Shown piece by piece: positions 48,746-59,675 of a DNA stretch of 64,000 bases (within the stretch, counting starts at the first letter, position 1; each line of letters starts with the position of its first letter). Under the pieces are notes generated by a model, which saw nothing but the letters and a program-made list of their open reading frames with translations, was not told the origin of the DNA and searched no databases. Source of the stretch: Brachionus rotundiformis. Its lineage: Eukaryota; Rotifera; Eurotatoria; Ploima; Brachionidae. The stretch spans positions 1,181,619-1,245,618 of the forward strand of contig JAESIW010000180.1 in assembly GCA_016802295.1 (NCBI GenBank), given 5' to 3'. The position numbers and the translations under genes were made by a program.

Positions 48746-50917
48746 ATTTTCGACCTTAAAAAAAGATTTTATTTTAAAAATTTTCTTTGATGTTAAATTC
48801 TCAGTGCTGAAATTATTCACATAAACTAATTTTGCCTTTATCAGCACTTAATTTTTACATGTTCATTTTTTAGATCTTTAATTATCAATAAAATTTCCAA
48901 TAAATAATTTTTTTTAAATTACTAAAATTAATTTTAAAATGAATATCATTATAAAACTAAAAAAATTATTTAAATGATTTATTTGAAATAAAAATTAATT
49001 AACAATAAGCTATAAGATAATTTGCATATCATTTAATTTTAACTTAATTTATTAAAGTCTATCTAAAGTGTCGGGTCCAGACTCAGTAGCACCTGAATTT
49101 ATCCCAAGATGATTCCATCAATGAAATTAAAAAATATAAATATACTTTTTTTTTAATTTATCCAAGCTATAAGGTTGGCGCGTAGCAAAACTACCGCACT
49201 ATCTGAATTTGCATAAACCGACTTTAAAATATTAATCTGCATATCTTTTAGAGGGGGTCAAAAAATTTTTTTTGACTACCCTGTCTTCAAGTCAAAATAT
49301 CTCAGGTATTCGTAGTTATAACTCATTAAATATGCATCAAATCTGAAAGCTCATGATCTCTTCTACAAAATTATATATTTATTTTTTATTTTTTATAGCA
49401 ATTTACCATGAATTTTGACCAAAGATGGTAAAAACATAGATTTTCCTAGTTTTTTTGGATCTAGTCCGAGGTTTAACCCCCAATCCTTACTTTTTTTACA
49501 GATTCTGAAACCAGGGGAAATTCTGAACAAAATGTTGGGACCACTTTTTGTTTTTTATTTTTAAGCAGAATAAAATTGATAAAAATAAGTGTAAAATAAA
49601 AAAAAAGAATAAGATTATTTTATTTTGAAAAAAATTGTTTTAGAAGTTAAATAAATTTCTTTATACATTTAAATTTTATACTAACAGGCTAAACTAATAA
49701 AGAGTTAGAAATTTTTAATGTTCTAAAAGTGGTTTCAAAAACAATTTTTTCTAAAACGGTTTATTCAAATTCAGATCAGATAGTGCGGTAGTTTTGCTAC
49801 GCGCGAACCTTACCTGCCATTTTTTTTGAAAATTTTTAATTTTAAAAAAGTGAAGTGAACTTTTTTCATTCTATTTAAACCTCCTTGATGTAAATGAGCC
49901 ACTAGTTTAGACAATTTTTTTATTTTATTTTAATTTTGTTTAAAATACTTAAAATAAAAAATTTCTAAGTTTAAAATGAAAACAATTAGAATTCAAATTT
50001 GCTGAGTTTGTCCAGCTAAAACCTCAAAAATCACTAACAGATCATTTATGCCTGTCTAACAAAATTTATACTATTTTTATTTGTCTTAAATTAAAATAAT
50101 TTTATAATAAACATAAACTATTTTTACTAAAATAGAAAAAATAGATATTTAATAAGAATATAAATTCTTGATGGTTTTACTTCTATAATTTTCAAGAATT
50201 CAATAATTTTTTGGCGATGTGTATCTAAAAAAATAACTCTTTTTGTTATTGCTTGTTTAATGAATTTAATTTTATCATCGAAATATTATTTTCGTTATTG
50301 ACTCATTAAATTTGGTCAATTGAATTTTTTCGAGAGTGCAATAAATTGGAAGTCTCTTAAAATCAAACTCCTAGAAATCAAATTTTCTATGTGGTCAGAC
50401 TCCTATTTGATAAATTAATTTTTAAATTTTTTTGAATTTAAAAAAGTTTTGTTTTTCATTAATGATTTGTAATAATAACATCTTTTCAGCATTCAATTTT
50501 GATTATTTAATTAAAAATACTTTAACGATATAATTTTAAAGCGTCTTTAATTAACAATTATTCTTTTTAACTTTAATTAAATTTTAAATTTAGGCAAAAA
50601 GTCTATGAAACAAAAACATTCCTATTTTTATATTTTGACCTTAAGAAAAACTCGAAAAATTTACGATCTTGATTCAAAAAATTGTTTAAAATAAAAAAGA
50701 TAATCGAAAAATCTGTCTTCTCCTATCTTGGAATCTATAAATTTCTTCATTTAATAAAATTAACTAAAACATTCTTTATAAAAAGATTTATTTTAAATTT
50801 TAAAGTCAGTTTTAAAATCATAAACTTGATCATTTTTATTCTCCGAACTTATTTTTACCTGATTTAATACATCACCCAAATTGTTGAATAGTTTTTCTAT
50901 AATAAAATTAATTAGTC
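48746..50917. other. Intergenic region with large inverted-repeat element
   Basis: No exon recognised. The element at 49172-49810 occupies the middle. The remaining DNA is A+T-rich. Confidence 0.5.
49172..49810. mobile_element. 639-bp element with long terminal inverted repeats
   Basis: The left end begins AGGTTGGCGCGTAGCAAAAC and the right end is its reverse complement with one mismatch. The match continues through TACCGCACTATCTGA for about 35 bp, then again over ATTTG-ATAAACCG after a 5-bp indel. TA flanks both ends (49170-49171 and 49811-49812). No ORF of note inside. The GC-rich tips contrast with the host DNA. It is a non-autonomous DNA transposon of uncertain superfamily; TA duplication would suit Tc1/mariner-like relatives. 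Confidence 0.85.
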
Positions 50918-52871
50918 TTAAATACCCAATTTATTTTTTAAATTACCATTTTTCTTTTGTTTTTTAAGCTTCTTTTTCATTTCCAATTTTTGCATTTTTT
51001 TAGTTCGCGGAATATCTTCGGTCTCATAGATTGCATCTTCGCTATCACTCATCTCAGTTGATTTTCTCTTGAGCTTTTGACCACTGACGTTTGTCTCCAT
51101 TTCGTTTTCTGGCAGCATTTGAGCTTTTATTTTCCTATTTACTTTAGGATTCAGAACAATGTCACTCTTGAACATAGCATTTTTAACCATTCTTTTTTGA
51201 ATGTCATCTTCATTTTCATTATCACTCTCTCCTTCTCCTGGTTCTTCCTTATCCAGAATTTCGAAATTAACCTTTACTGGCTCATTAGACTTTATTTCCA
51301 TGCCCTCAACCATAATCTTTGTATCATCAATGCCCTCCATCATAGACTCTTCTTCCTTCAACAAGGCATCAATATCGAATGCTGGTGCCAGCTCAGTTAC
51401 AAGTTTTGTCTCTGTTGGTTTTTCTGACTCGGGCGGTTGAGTATAATAAGTCAATCGTCCACTTATCCAGTCATTTAGAATGTGTTGGGCTGCTTTTTTA
51501 ATATCAGGAACTCCGGTCTTCTTTACCTTACCACACCGTTTGGCTACTTGGTTTAAAAAATCATTGACATCACTATAATCCGATATTTTATAGCGCATTA
51601 TCAACTGGTCTTTGCTGCATCTTTTCAACAACAAATCAACTGGAGCCACTGGATCTTCCAAAGACTCAATCTTTGAAAAATTTTAAATGAATATTAAAAA
51701 ATTAAAAAGTTCGTGACATACTCGGATGCAGTTCTTGAGAGCGAGGGAGGCACTATCTTCGTCCTTTGACATAACTATGCCCGGAGAGTCCAAAAGCTTT
51801 ATATGCTTGTCTAATTTTATCTCTTGCATGCATCTAGTCAAGCCTGGTACAGATCCAATTTGACAAGCGTGTGATCGCTTTAAGCTGTTTATAATGCTGC
51901 TTTTACCAACGTTTGGTAAGCCTATTATACCAACTGTAATCGATTGTTTGACATCATTTATTCTTGTGTAATTATTCAGCAATTTGACCAGCAAATCGGC
52001 TCCAAGACATTTGGATGATGTGAGAAGATTCGAGTTTGCTTGGTCTACAGGAACACTTGATTGAGACTTAAACATTTTGAAATTAATTGATAATAAAATA
52101 TTTTATTTTTCAAATAAATAATAAAATTTAAATTACCAATCTTTCATTTTGGTTTTGGGTAGATGCTTTGAAAGCAACAGTTGGATATTGGGAACGCAAA
52201 TACTTTAACCATGCTTGAACATTTGATTTTGGTACGAGATCAATTTTGTTCAAGAGTAAAACAAGTTTTTTATTTTGACCTGAATTGATAATCATATCTT
52301 CAACTTGAGGACACCGTGAGCCTAGCGGGTCCCTCGAGTCCAAAACCTGGATTATTACATCAGCAGCATCGACTACTTTTTTGAATTCTTTGTAAAAAGT
52401 TCTTAGGGATGTTTCTTTTTCGGCATATTTATCCGAACCAAAGCCATCAAATGGATTTTCTTTGCCCAAAAGACTTTGATTTCTGTTGAATTGTTCCTGC
52501 TTTTTTGCTGCTTGCTTGAGCAAATCGTCAATATCCTTGTACTCATTTTGTTTGGAATTAATTTCCAAATTTTTGCGTCTCTCAAGTTTTTTCTGCTTTT
52601 TGGCTTCCAGATCAGCTTGTTTCTGCTTTTCGGCAGCCAATAGAATCTCCTCTTTAAATGGGTGCTTGCCAGGAACCCGGACAGCTTTGCTACGATGGCT
52701 CTTTTTGTTCTCCTTAGCTTCTTTGTCCTTTTTTACCTTTTTGTTGTGTTGACGAATGCGCTTCTCGATTTTGTACCGCTTTTTGCACGGAATTCGCTTA
52801 CTCTTCTGATCTAGAACCAAAGTTTACTATCTATAAATAACACCTTTGAAGAACTTACTAAGTTTAACCAT
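50918..52871 (-). CDS. GNL3: Nucleostemin/GNL3-type nucleolar GTPase
   Basis: Four exons (52859-52871, 52137-52810, 51722-52066, 50918-51670) encode 594 residues. The first exon is only 13 nt (MVKL plus one base). The N-terminus is a strongly basic GNL3 nucleolar domain (QKSKRIPCKKRYKIEKRI), followed by a coiled coil. The GTPase is circularly permuted as in the YlqF/YawG family: G4 NKID at 192-195 precedes G1 GLPNVGKSS at 278-286 and G3 DSPG at 322-325. The C-terminus is acidic, then basic (KKMQKLEMKKKLKKQKK). The GTPase part resembles human GNL3L and the N-terminus GNL3, as expected for the single invertebrate orthologue. Role: pre-60S ribosome assembly and proliferation control. Confidence 0.93.
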
Positions 52872-53068
52872 TTTTGTATTATGTTTTTATTTTTTAAATA
52901 AAATTCAAGCACGTTTTTATAGAAAATATTTAATCACTTGAATTCATGCAAATTGCAAGCCAAAATTGCATCCAAAATCAAACCAAATGTTTACATTATA
53001 CTGCTTGGTATAATCTTTCCAAATATTAAACCAAAGCGATTTTTTAAAATTAATTATAATTTTTTAAA
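52872..53068. promoter_or_regulatory. Bidirectional promoter GNL3/R3HCC1L-like
   Basis: Only 197 bp separate the divergent start codons, so the two genes probably share promoter elements. No specific site recognised. Confidence 0.5.
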
Positions 53069-53923
53069 ATGAGTGAAAATGTCGCTCAATTGAGCAACGA
53101 ACCAGAAAATAATGAAGAAGATTGGGAAAAATTGTATGATGATGAAGGAAAATGTCTTTCTTCTGAATTGGAAAAAGTAAAAAATAGAGATAAAACTCAA
53201 AAAGCTTATAAAATTTTTTAAAGCTAAATTTAAAAGCCGGGGAAGAAGATGTGACCAGAAAAAAAGGTGAGAAAAATGAAAAAACATTGCCAAAGCCAGA
53301 TGGTAAAGTAATAGACTATTTGAAACTTGAGTCAAAATCTTTGGATCAAGAAGGTATCTCAGATTTTTTAAATTGTGGAATTATTTTAAATTCATACTTT
53401 TAGAAAATTGGAATGCATCCGCATATGCCCATATTCTGGAAATTTACGACTTTCCCATCTCTTTTAAGAATGAAAACATTATTAGCGCACTCAGGGATGA
53501 CAAGTATGATTAATCTAGATATTTTGTTTCTATTAAAATTCAATAAGCATTTGATTTAGAGGTAACCAGAATTTAAGTCTAAAATGGGTTGATGACACGC
53601 ATTGTTTGGGAATATTTTCCAATGAATCCGAAGCTCAGAAAGCTCTAAAAACTCAGACTGGTGTGCTCAAAGTTCGGCCAATTTCTGAAGCAAGTGTGAA
53701 AAGCAAAGAAATGGCAAAACGCAAATTGGACTTTTTGAAGCCTTACAAGCCAAGGCCCCAGACAAGTAGTTTTGTTGCTAGTCGATTGATTGGCCAATCT
53801 TTGGGAATAAGTAATATGCTTTCGAAAGATAAATTAAAGACTGAGCGTGATAAAATAAAACAAGCCCGAGATAAGCTTGTAAAAGAAAAAGATTTTAAAG
53901 AATCCATTTGGAATGGAAATTAG
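53069..53923 (+). CDS. R3HCC1/R3HCC1L-like protein
   Basis: Four exons (53069-53176, 53224-53353, 53404-53503, 53560-53923) encode 233 residues. The N-terminal third is acidic and lysine-rich (MSENVAQLSNEPENNEEDWE). From about residue 83 comes an RRM-like fold matching the C-terminus of R3HCC1/R3HCC1L: AHILEIYDFPISFKNENI, LKWVDDTHCLGIFSNESEA, VRPISEASVKSK, then the LQP-like LKPYKPRPQTSSFVASRLIG and a final basic helix ending ESIWNGN. Unlike the vertebrate proteins, no R3H or long N-terminal region is present. Vertebrate R3HCC1L associates with exon-junction components; the role here is inferred only from family. Confidence 0.8.
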
Positions 53924-54927
53924 AAAAATTAGATTTTTGTAAGTATTTATTATATTTTTTATTTTTTTTAATAAAATCAATTATTCAAAAATTTATTTAT
54001 TTAAATTTTTTGCTATGATCAATAATTTAACAGTATAAATTTTAGTTTGATATTTACCAATTTTTTAAGTATTAAATTGCAAAAAATTTTACCTCTAAAT
54101 TTTAAATGATAATTTCCTTCAATAATCTTATTTTGTAATAAAATAAAGCGATCTAAGAGTGTTTTCGCTTCAATCTGGAACATCAAATTAATAACATTGT
54201 TTAAGTTTTAAATAATCTAAATTATAAATTTTTTTGTAAAAACTAATCAAATAAATAAATTCGAATTTAACAAAAAGACTAAATTGTTAAGAAATTAACA
54301 AATTAACAAGAAATGAGTAAAAAGCACTAGAAAGTTAAATAAAAGGATAAGTTGATTATAGGTCTTTAAAAATTAAGTACTATTTTATTAAAAACTTGTT
54401 ATTATCAAAAATAGGAAAAAAATTGTGAGAAAAAATATGGTGGTAATTTAAATGGTGTATTAATTTTTAATGAAAATTTTGAGAATTAAAAGCTTAAAGA
54501 TTTTGTATTACATTTCAAGCTTTAGTCTTTTTCCCTATATGGTTTCGGCTTTTGACCAACTACTAAATAAAAGAATTTTCTGAAATAACTGCTAGCTTTT
54601 GACTAGTTGCAATTTTTATTTTTATCGAGGTGCCATCGATGTCCGGATGACTCTTGGAAAAATTAGACCACAATAAAACAAATTTTAAATGATAATTTCC
54701 TTCAATAATTCTATTTGTAATTACAAATAGTGGTCTAAGTGTTATTTATTATTTATTAGTTAGTATTTAGCCTCTGAAATACTCAATACAATCACACTTT
54801 CAAATTTTTCCAGTAATTTTTTCAAAGACGGACCAAGAAAATTGAATTCATTAATGAAAAAAGCTTTCAAAATTTAAACATAAATTCATTTTATTACTTT
54901 ACTATATTTTCTATCCATTCATAGCAT
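53924..54927. other. Intergenic region with direct repeat
   Basis: No gene. Copies of one segment of about 65 bp occur at 54097-54165 and 54680-54744. Confidence 0.45.
54097..54744. repeat. Pair of direct repeats 583 bp apart
   Basis: AAATTTTAAATGATAATTTC and following bases (CTTCAATAAT, then a TGTAAT and TCTAAG block) begin at 54097 and again at 54680. Similarity lasts about 65 bp. It could be repeat-family copies or the ends of a decayed insertion. Confidence 0.6.
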
Positions 54928-55745
54928 TTATGTACCGTTAGGCTGAAAAGAAGGACTGAGCCTGGCACAGGATTTGGCCAGGTGCTCATACATGATGGAT
55001 TTATAGGTATGCGCTTTACCACTGAATACGACACAATATCCACTGTTGGAGCTGTGACCATCCAATTTTATCTTTACATCCCTTAAAAAATTAACCAAGT
55101 TCTTAAAGGGAATTAAGGTCTCCATTTCTTTATTGGATAATGTTTTGGACTTATCCTCCTTTTGGCATTGCTCCATTGTTTCTTGCAACATGCTCAGATA
55201 GTTCTTTCTCAAGCGCAGTTGAACTATGTCCTTCTTCCAACTATCTTCATTTGCATACATGGACCTGAAATGGTCCATTTCTTCTTTGGAATACTTTTTT
55301 TTGTTTTTCATGGTAGCTATGCTTTCCAACAACTTGGATCCTTTCCAACAACGTTGATTAACTCATTTTCCACGACCACCTTTTTTTTCTTCAAGTAATT
55401 TAAAAGATTGTCGTAATGAGATCGATCCTTAATCTCATTGTAATGACACGCTTGAACAGCTTGTTTCGCTAATGGGTTTTTCACATCCATCAGCTCTAAT
55501 CCCTCGTTTGAAAAATCTTGGTTTCCCAATCTGATAATGGGATTTGCTTGATTGTGTATCCGAATCCTTAGCACAAATTCGGACTTCTTCAAACAGTTCC
55601 ATTACATTTAATTCATTGACCAGGTTGGTGTCCACTATACAATGGCGGAATTCATCGCCTCTAAATGTATTTCCAGGTGTTGATTTGTCGCTTTCACAAC
55701 TTCTCTTGGTAATTTTGATTGATGATCTAAAATGTTCTAAATAAT
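54928..55745 (-). pseudogene. Frameshifted coding remnant, family unknown
   Basis: Three successive minus-strand frames have protein-like composition: about 55745-55595 (DEFRHCIVDTNLVNELNVME), 55592-55317 (FVLRIRIHNQANPIIRLGNQ; KQAVQACHYNEIKDRSHYDN) and 55332-54928 (YSKEEMDHFRSMYANEDSWK; CVVFSGKAHTYKSIMYEHLA). Each joint needs a frameshift. A short duplication of GTTGGAAAG lies at the second joint, and none of the frames opens with a plausible ATG. I read it as a broken gene or element-derived ORF. I do not recognise the family. It lies downstream of the RIG-I-like receptor on the same strand but is not an obvious exon of it. Confidence 0.5.
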
Positions 55746-56155
55746 GCAACTAAGAATCTTGTACCATGTTGCATCTACTGAGCTTGCTTTTGGTCTTAAA
55801 GTGATGAGAATTTTTACCATGTTATTCTGTTCTATTGTACTAAATTTCACAAAACCAAAATTAGTCATACAATCAGAAATTTAGATCAAAAATAAATAAA
55901 AAGCCAATTTAAATGAAGATAAATCCTATTTTAGACAGCAAGGCAACAAAATGGTGTTTGAGCAATAAAGCACTTTGCAAGATAACCAAATCATCTCATC
56001 TCAATATATCCAATCAATTTTTTATAATTAAATACTAACGATTTGAATTAATTAAAAAAATTATCTTAAAAAAGTAAAAATAATTTATTTGATAAATTAT
56101 AAAAAAACATATTTACGAAATCCATGTAAAAATTTTGATTTAATATAAAAATATT

Positions 56156-58171
56156 TTAAGAATTAATGTTTTGAATAGAAACTAATTCTGTTAATTTGCT
56201 CCATTTTGAAAAAATCTTCATACTTTTTCCTGGAAATTTGAATTTAACACTTTTAATGTTAATCATGTATAGTTTTGGTGAAGATCTTAAACAAACAGTT
56301 CTTCCAAGTTCTCTACCACATGATTTTGTAGCACAATAAAATAAAAGTTGATCTGTGTCAAAAGTAATTAAATTAAAGATAAAATTTGTACATATACAAT
56401 AATAACTAGGCTCCCTATATCGAAGATCTAAACAGTTGAATAACAATACACCACACTCTCTACAATATACATCAACTTGATTTGAACTAAGCAAATTATC
56501 AACTTTTAAAGGTAAAACTTGATCATAATTTTTTTCTAATGATTCTAAAATAATTTTTTGCTTTAGCTCAAATTTTTCTTTAAATTTGTCTTTTTCCATT
56601 TTATTCAGATCACAAATAGTTTTATGCATTATTTTTTCATTTATTTTGTTTTCAAATTCTCTTTTTTCATTTAAAGAACCAGAGCTTGTGATTAAAATAC
56701 ATTGACCATTTTCAGCCCGGGCTCTTCCCCGACTCTGAACGGTTCCTATTTCGTTTGATACAAACTCATATCTTATAACATAATTACAAGTGGGTATATC
56801 AAGTCCTTCTTGAGCAATGTCTGTTGAAACCAACACATTAAAAGCTCCTGTCAAAAATTCCTTAATAACATTGTTCTGCTGGTTTTGATTCATGGAAATT
56901 CCATCAACACAGCCCAAACCTACGAGACTATTTGACAAAATTCCTTTATTTCTTAAAGCTATTGATTGGTTTAGATATTCGGTCAAAGCTTTGGTATGAT
57001 TGCGCGTGCGTACAAGCACAAGACCCCTTGAATCACTCGAGTGATACTTCAATATAGATTTCTCTAAAGCTATCAATTTTGGATGAACAAAACTTTTAAA
57101 TTCAAATAATTTGTTTATTTTTTTTGTTAAATTTTGACATGAAATTGTTATATTGCTTGGGTCAGTCGCTTTTGAATTATAAAGGTTATTATTGAGCTTT
57201 TCAAAGCAGTAGTCCAAAGGAAAATCATCACATCTTTGGTAAAATAGGTTCAGTTCATATAGATATTTGGTTACCACAGATAAATCCTGGTCATTTAAAG
57301 TAGATGCTTTAATCTCTGTATCGTGAATGAATTGATCAAATTCTGAGTGTCCAAGTTTTTTTGAAAATATGTCAATTTTGACCAAATTTGCAAGCTGAAC
57401 ACAAACTAAATTAATTGTTGATTTTAATTCATCTAACTCTGGACAAGATCCAGTTGGTATAATAATATCATTCAAAGGTGATGGAATATTCGCTTCCAAA
57501 TCATCAATATCGTCCTGTTTGGTGAGAGTTGATACGAGCTGACAGTCCATATTGGCACATAAACTAATTAAATGATCAATGGGAAGTTCTCTACCAACTC
57601 CAAAAGACGCTGTTAGACCCACAATTAAGGGTTTTTTGTTCATTTCACCCAGGCTTTTATAATAAATTTTCATCAATTCATTATAAGGATGTGAGTCATA
57701 GGTGTGGTGACATTCGTCCAATATTAAAATAGATATTTGGTCAAATTTAAATTGAGTTTCGTTCAAAAAATTAATTAACTTTTGAGGTGTAAGGAAGAAA
57801 ATTTTTTTTCCCATATTAAAATAGTTTAATATTTTTGAAGAATTAATATTCTCAGTAATTGGTATTAAATCAGCAATTGTAAAAGCTTTTTGAAATGCTA
57901 CAAATTGTTGAGTGACTAGATTACGAGTTGGAACAACAAAAAATACTTTAAAACTGTTCAAGTTGTTTTCTTTTGAGTACTTTTCGTACCAAAAGCGGGT
58001 CAGCAGTGCTGCTATTAGAGTTTTTCCACTACCAGTACGAATGCTGATAATATTGTTGTGTTGTAAGCAACTGTTCATTGCCAATGATTGTTGAAACTTG
58101 TGAGGCTTAAACCCTAATTTGAATTCAACCCCTAAGATATTCACCATATAATTATTTTTTCTTCTTAACAT
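56156..58171 (-). CDS. RIG-I-like receptor, LGP2 architecture (no CARDs)
   Basis: Single exon of 671 residues from ATG 58171 (MLRRKNNYMVNILGV); 23 further upstream codons open only with GTG. Human LGP2 has 678. Helicase motifs in order: HKFQQS, motif I TGSGKT (46-51), motif II DECHH (152-156), motif III LTASFGVG (LTASPGVG in most relatives), motif VI QSRGRARAENG. The C-terminal RNA-binding domain shows the zinc ligands as CREC and CATKSC, followed by KFPGKSMKIFSKWSKL, as in MDA5/LGP2. This family senses viral double-stranded RNA in the cytosol. No CARD-like exon is visible in the 1.5 kb upstream. A Dicer helicase is excluded by the C-terminal domain and QxRGRAR style. Confidence 0.9.
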   Translation of the reverse strand: MLRRKNNYMVNILGVEFKLGFKPHKFQQSLAMNSCLQHNNIISIRTGSGKTLIAALLTRFWYEKYSKENNLNSFKVFFVVPTRNLVTQQFVAFQKAFTIADLIPITENINSSKILNYFNMGKKIFFLTPQKLINFLNETQFKFDQISILILDECHHTYDSHPYNELMKIYYKSLGEMNKKPLIVGLTASFGVGRELPIDHLISLCANMDCQLVSTLTKQDDIDDLEANIPSPLNDIIIPTGSCPELDELKSTINLVCVQLANLVKIDIFSKKLGHSEFDQFIHDTEIKASTLNDQDLSVVTKYLYELNLFYQRCDDFPLDYCFEKLNNNLYNSKATDPSNITISCQNLTKKINKLFEFKSFVHPKLIALEKSILKYHSSDSRGLVLVRTRNHTKALTEYLNQSIALRNKGILSNSLVGLGCVDGISMNQNQQNNVIKEFLTGAFNVLVSTDIAQEGLDIPTCNYVIRYEFVSNEIGTVQSRGRARAENGQCILITSSGSLNEKREFENKINEKIMHKTICDLNKMEKDKFKEKFELKQKIILESLEKNYDQVLPLKVDNLLSSNQVDVYCRECGVLLFNCLDLRYREPSYYCICTNFIFNLITFDTDQLLFYCATKSCGRELGRTVCLRSSPKLYMINIKSVKFKFPGKSMKIFSKWSKLTELVSIQNINS

Positions 58172-59675
58172 TATAAAAAATAGTCTTAAAAATTTTAATT
58201 TAATAAAAAATAAACTCAAGTATTTAAAAATCTTGATCACATGGACACATTATGATATGATGAATCATCTTTAAGATAATATCCAAAAATTATTTCGACA
58301 TCTAGAATAAAAAATTTTCAACAATAAGGAATAATATCTTCAAATTTAAACCTAGTATAAAATGAAATTAATCACAAGTAAATAATGATGATCCATTTTG
58401 AAGTTTTCCTGCATGGTTTCTTATCAAATACATCATTCTTTATTTATAGACTAAAAATAAAAATTCTATATTCAAAATTCTTCATACAAGTTCCTTAATT
58501 AAAGCCACCTAATAAATTGTAGATCGAATGACGGCTTATTATAAGTTGTGTGGAACGGCATAAACACACTTGACCAAAGAAACACAAACATTGAGAATAA
58601 AATTAATAAATTTCAAGGGTAAAGTTAAACCAAAAGGTGTAAAATTACCGTAGGAAGTAAACGTGGAGAATCTTCTGGCGTTTCTGCTCGGTCTTTTCAG
58701 TCCCAAAGCATTAATTACAGCATTTAATGTAATTCAAATATTTGAATAAAATCTTTTTTTAGAATTTTTATTGCTTAAAAGATAAAAAAATTTTCTTAAA
58801 CTAGTATAATAACTTAAGTAATCTAAATATAATTTTAAAAGTTTTGTTCTATTTTCCTTATCATCATATCAGGATATTTTAAGTTTTAAAAAATTTAAAA
58901 ACAAACAAAAAAAATCATTCATAGTTAAAAATCGAAAATAATTAATTTCTTACTTCGAAGTTTATTTATGAAAATAAGAAAATCGTTAATAATTGTAAAA
59001 CTATTTACCTAAGGAGTCTTTTTAATTCAAGTGAAAATTATCTAAGAAATTTATTAAAGATAAATTAAATAGTCAAAAATTTGTTGGTGGTAAAAAATCA
59101 ATACTATTTAGCATAGAGTTTCCAGCCCTTATTTAATACTTTTTCAAAAATTTATCATTTACACAGAAATAATTAAGGTTGTTGTCACTTTATATAAGTT
59201 AATTTTTTTTTCGAGTTAAAATTTTAAAGGACAAAAAAATTGCTTTTTTATTTATAATTAATTAAAAATATTTTATTAAATTAAACTAAAAAATATACGT
59301 ATAACTAAAATTTATTAAAATAAAAAAACCTCTTTTTCAATTTAATTATTATCAAAAGTTAATATCATTGAAATATTTTTCTCTAATTAGAGAGAAGAAT
59401 TTCATAACTTCCAGAATCTTCGTATATGTTTTTAAACCATTTACTTTAGGATTTAATCTAATTTTTTATTTGAAAAATATTTTAAATTAAATTAGTATAT
59501 AAATGGTAAACTTAAATCAAAAATTCAAATAATTTATCTATAATTCCTTTGAATTTATATTTAAATTATTTTTGAATTGCAAACTATATATTTGCATAAT
59601 TTTTATAATTTTTGTATCTTTTTAGACTTTTTTCTTATTTCAGCATTAAAACTTAATTTTGTTCACTAAATTAAA
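58172..59675. other. Divergent intergenic region, RLR and BAG6
   Basis: 1.5 kb between divergent genes. A less A+T-rich block at about 58620-58735 has an open stretch (VNVENLLAFLLGLFSPKALI on the plus strand) but no splice context or family match, so I leave it uncalled. Confidence 0.4.

Noticed and set aside
58240..58240. Start of the RIG-I-like receptor at this position
   Set aside because: It is a GTG; the first ATG (58171) gives a length close to LGP2.
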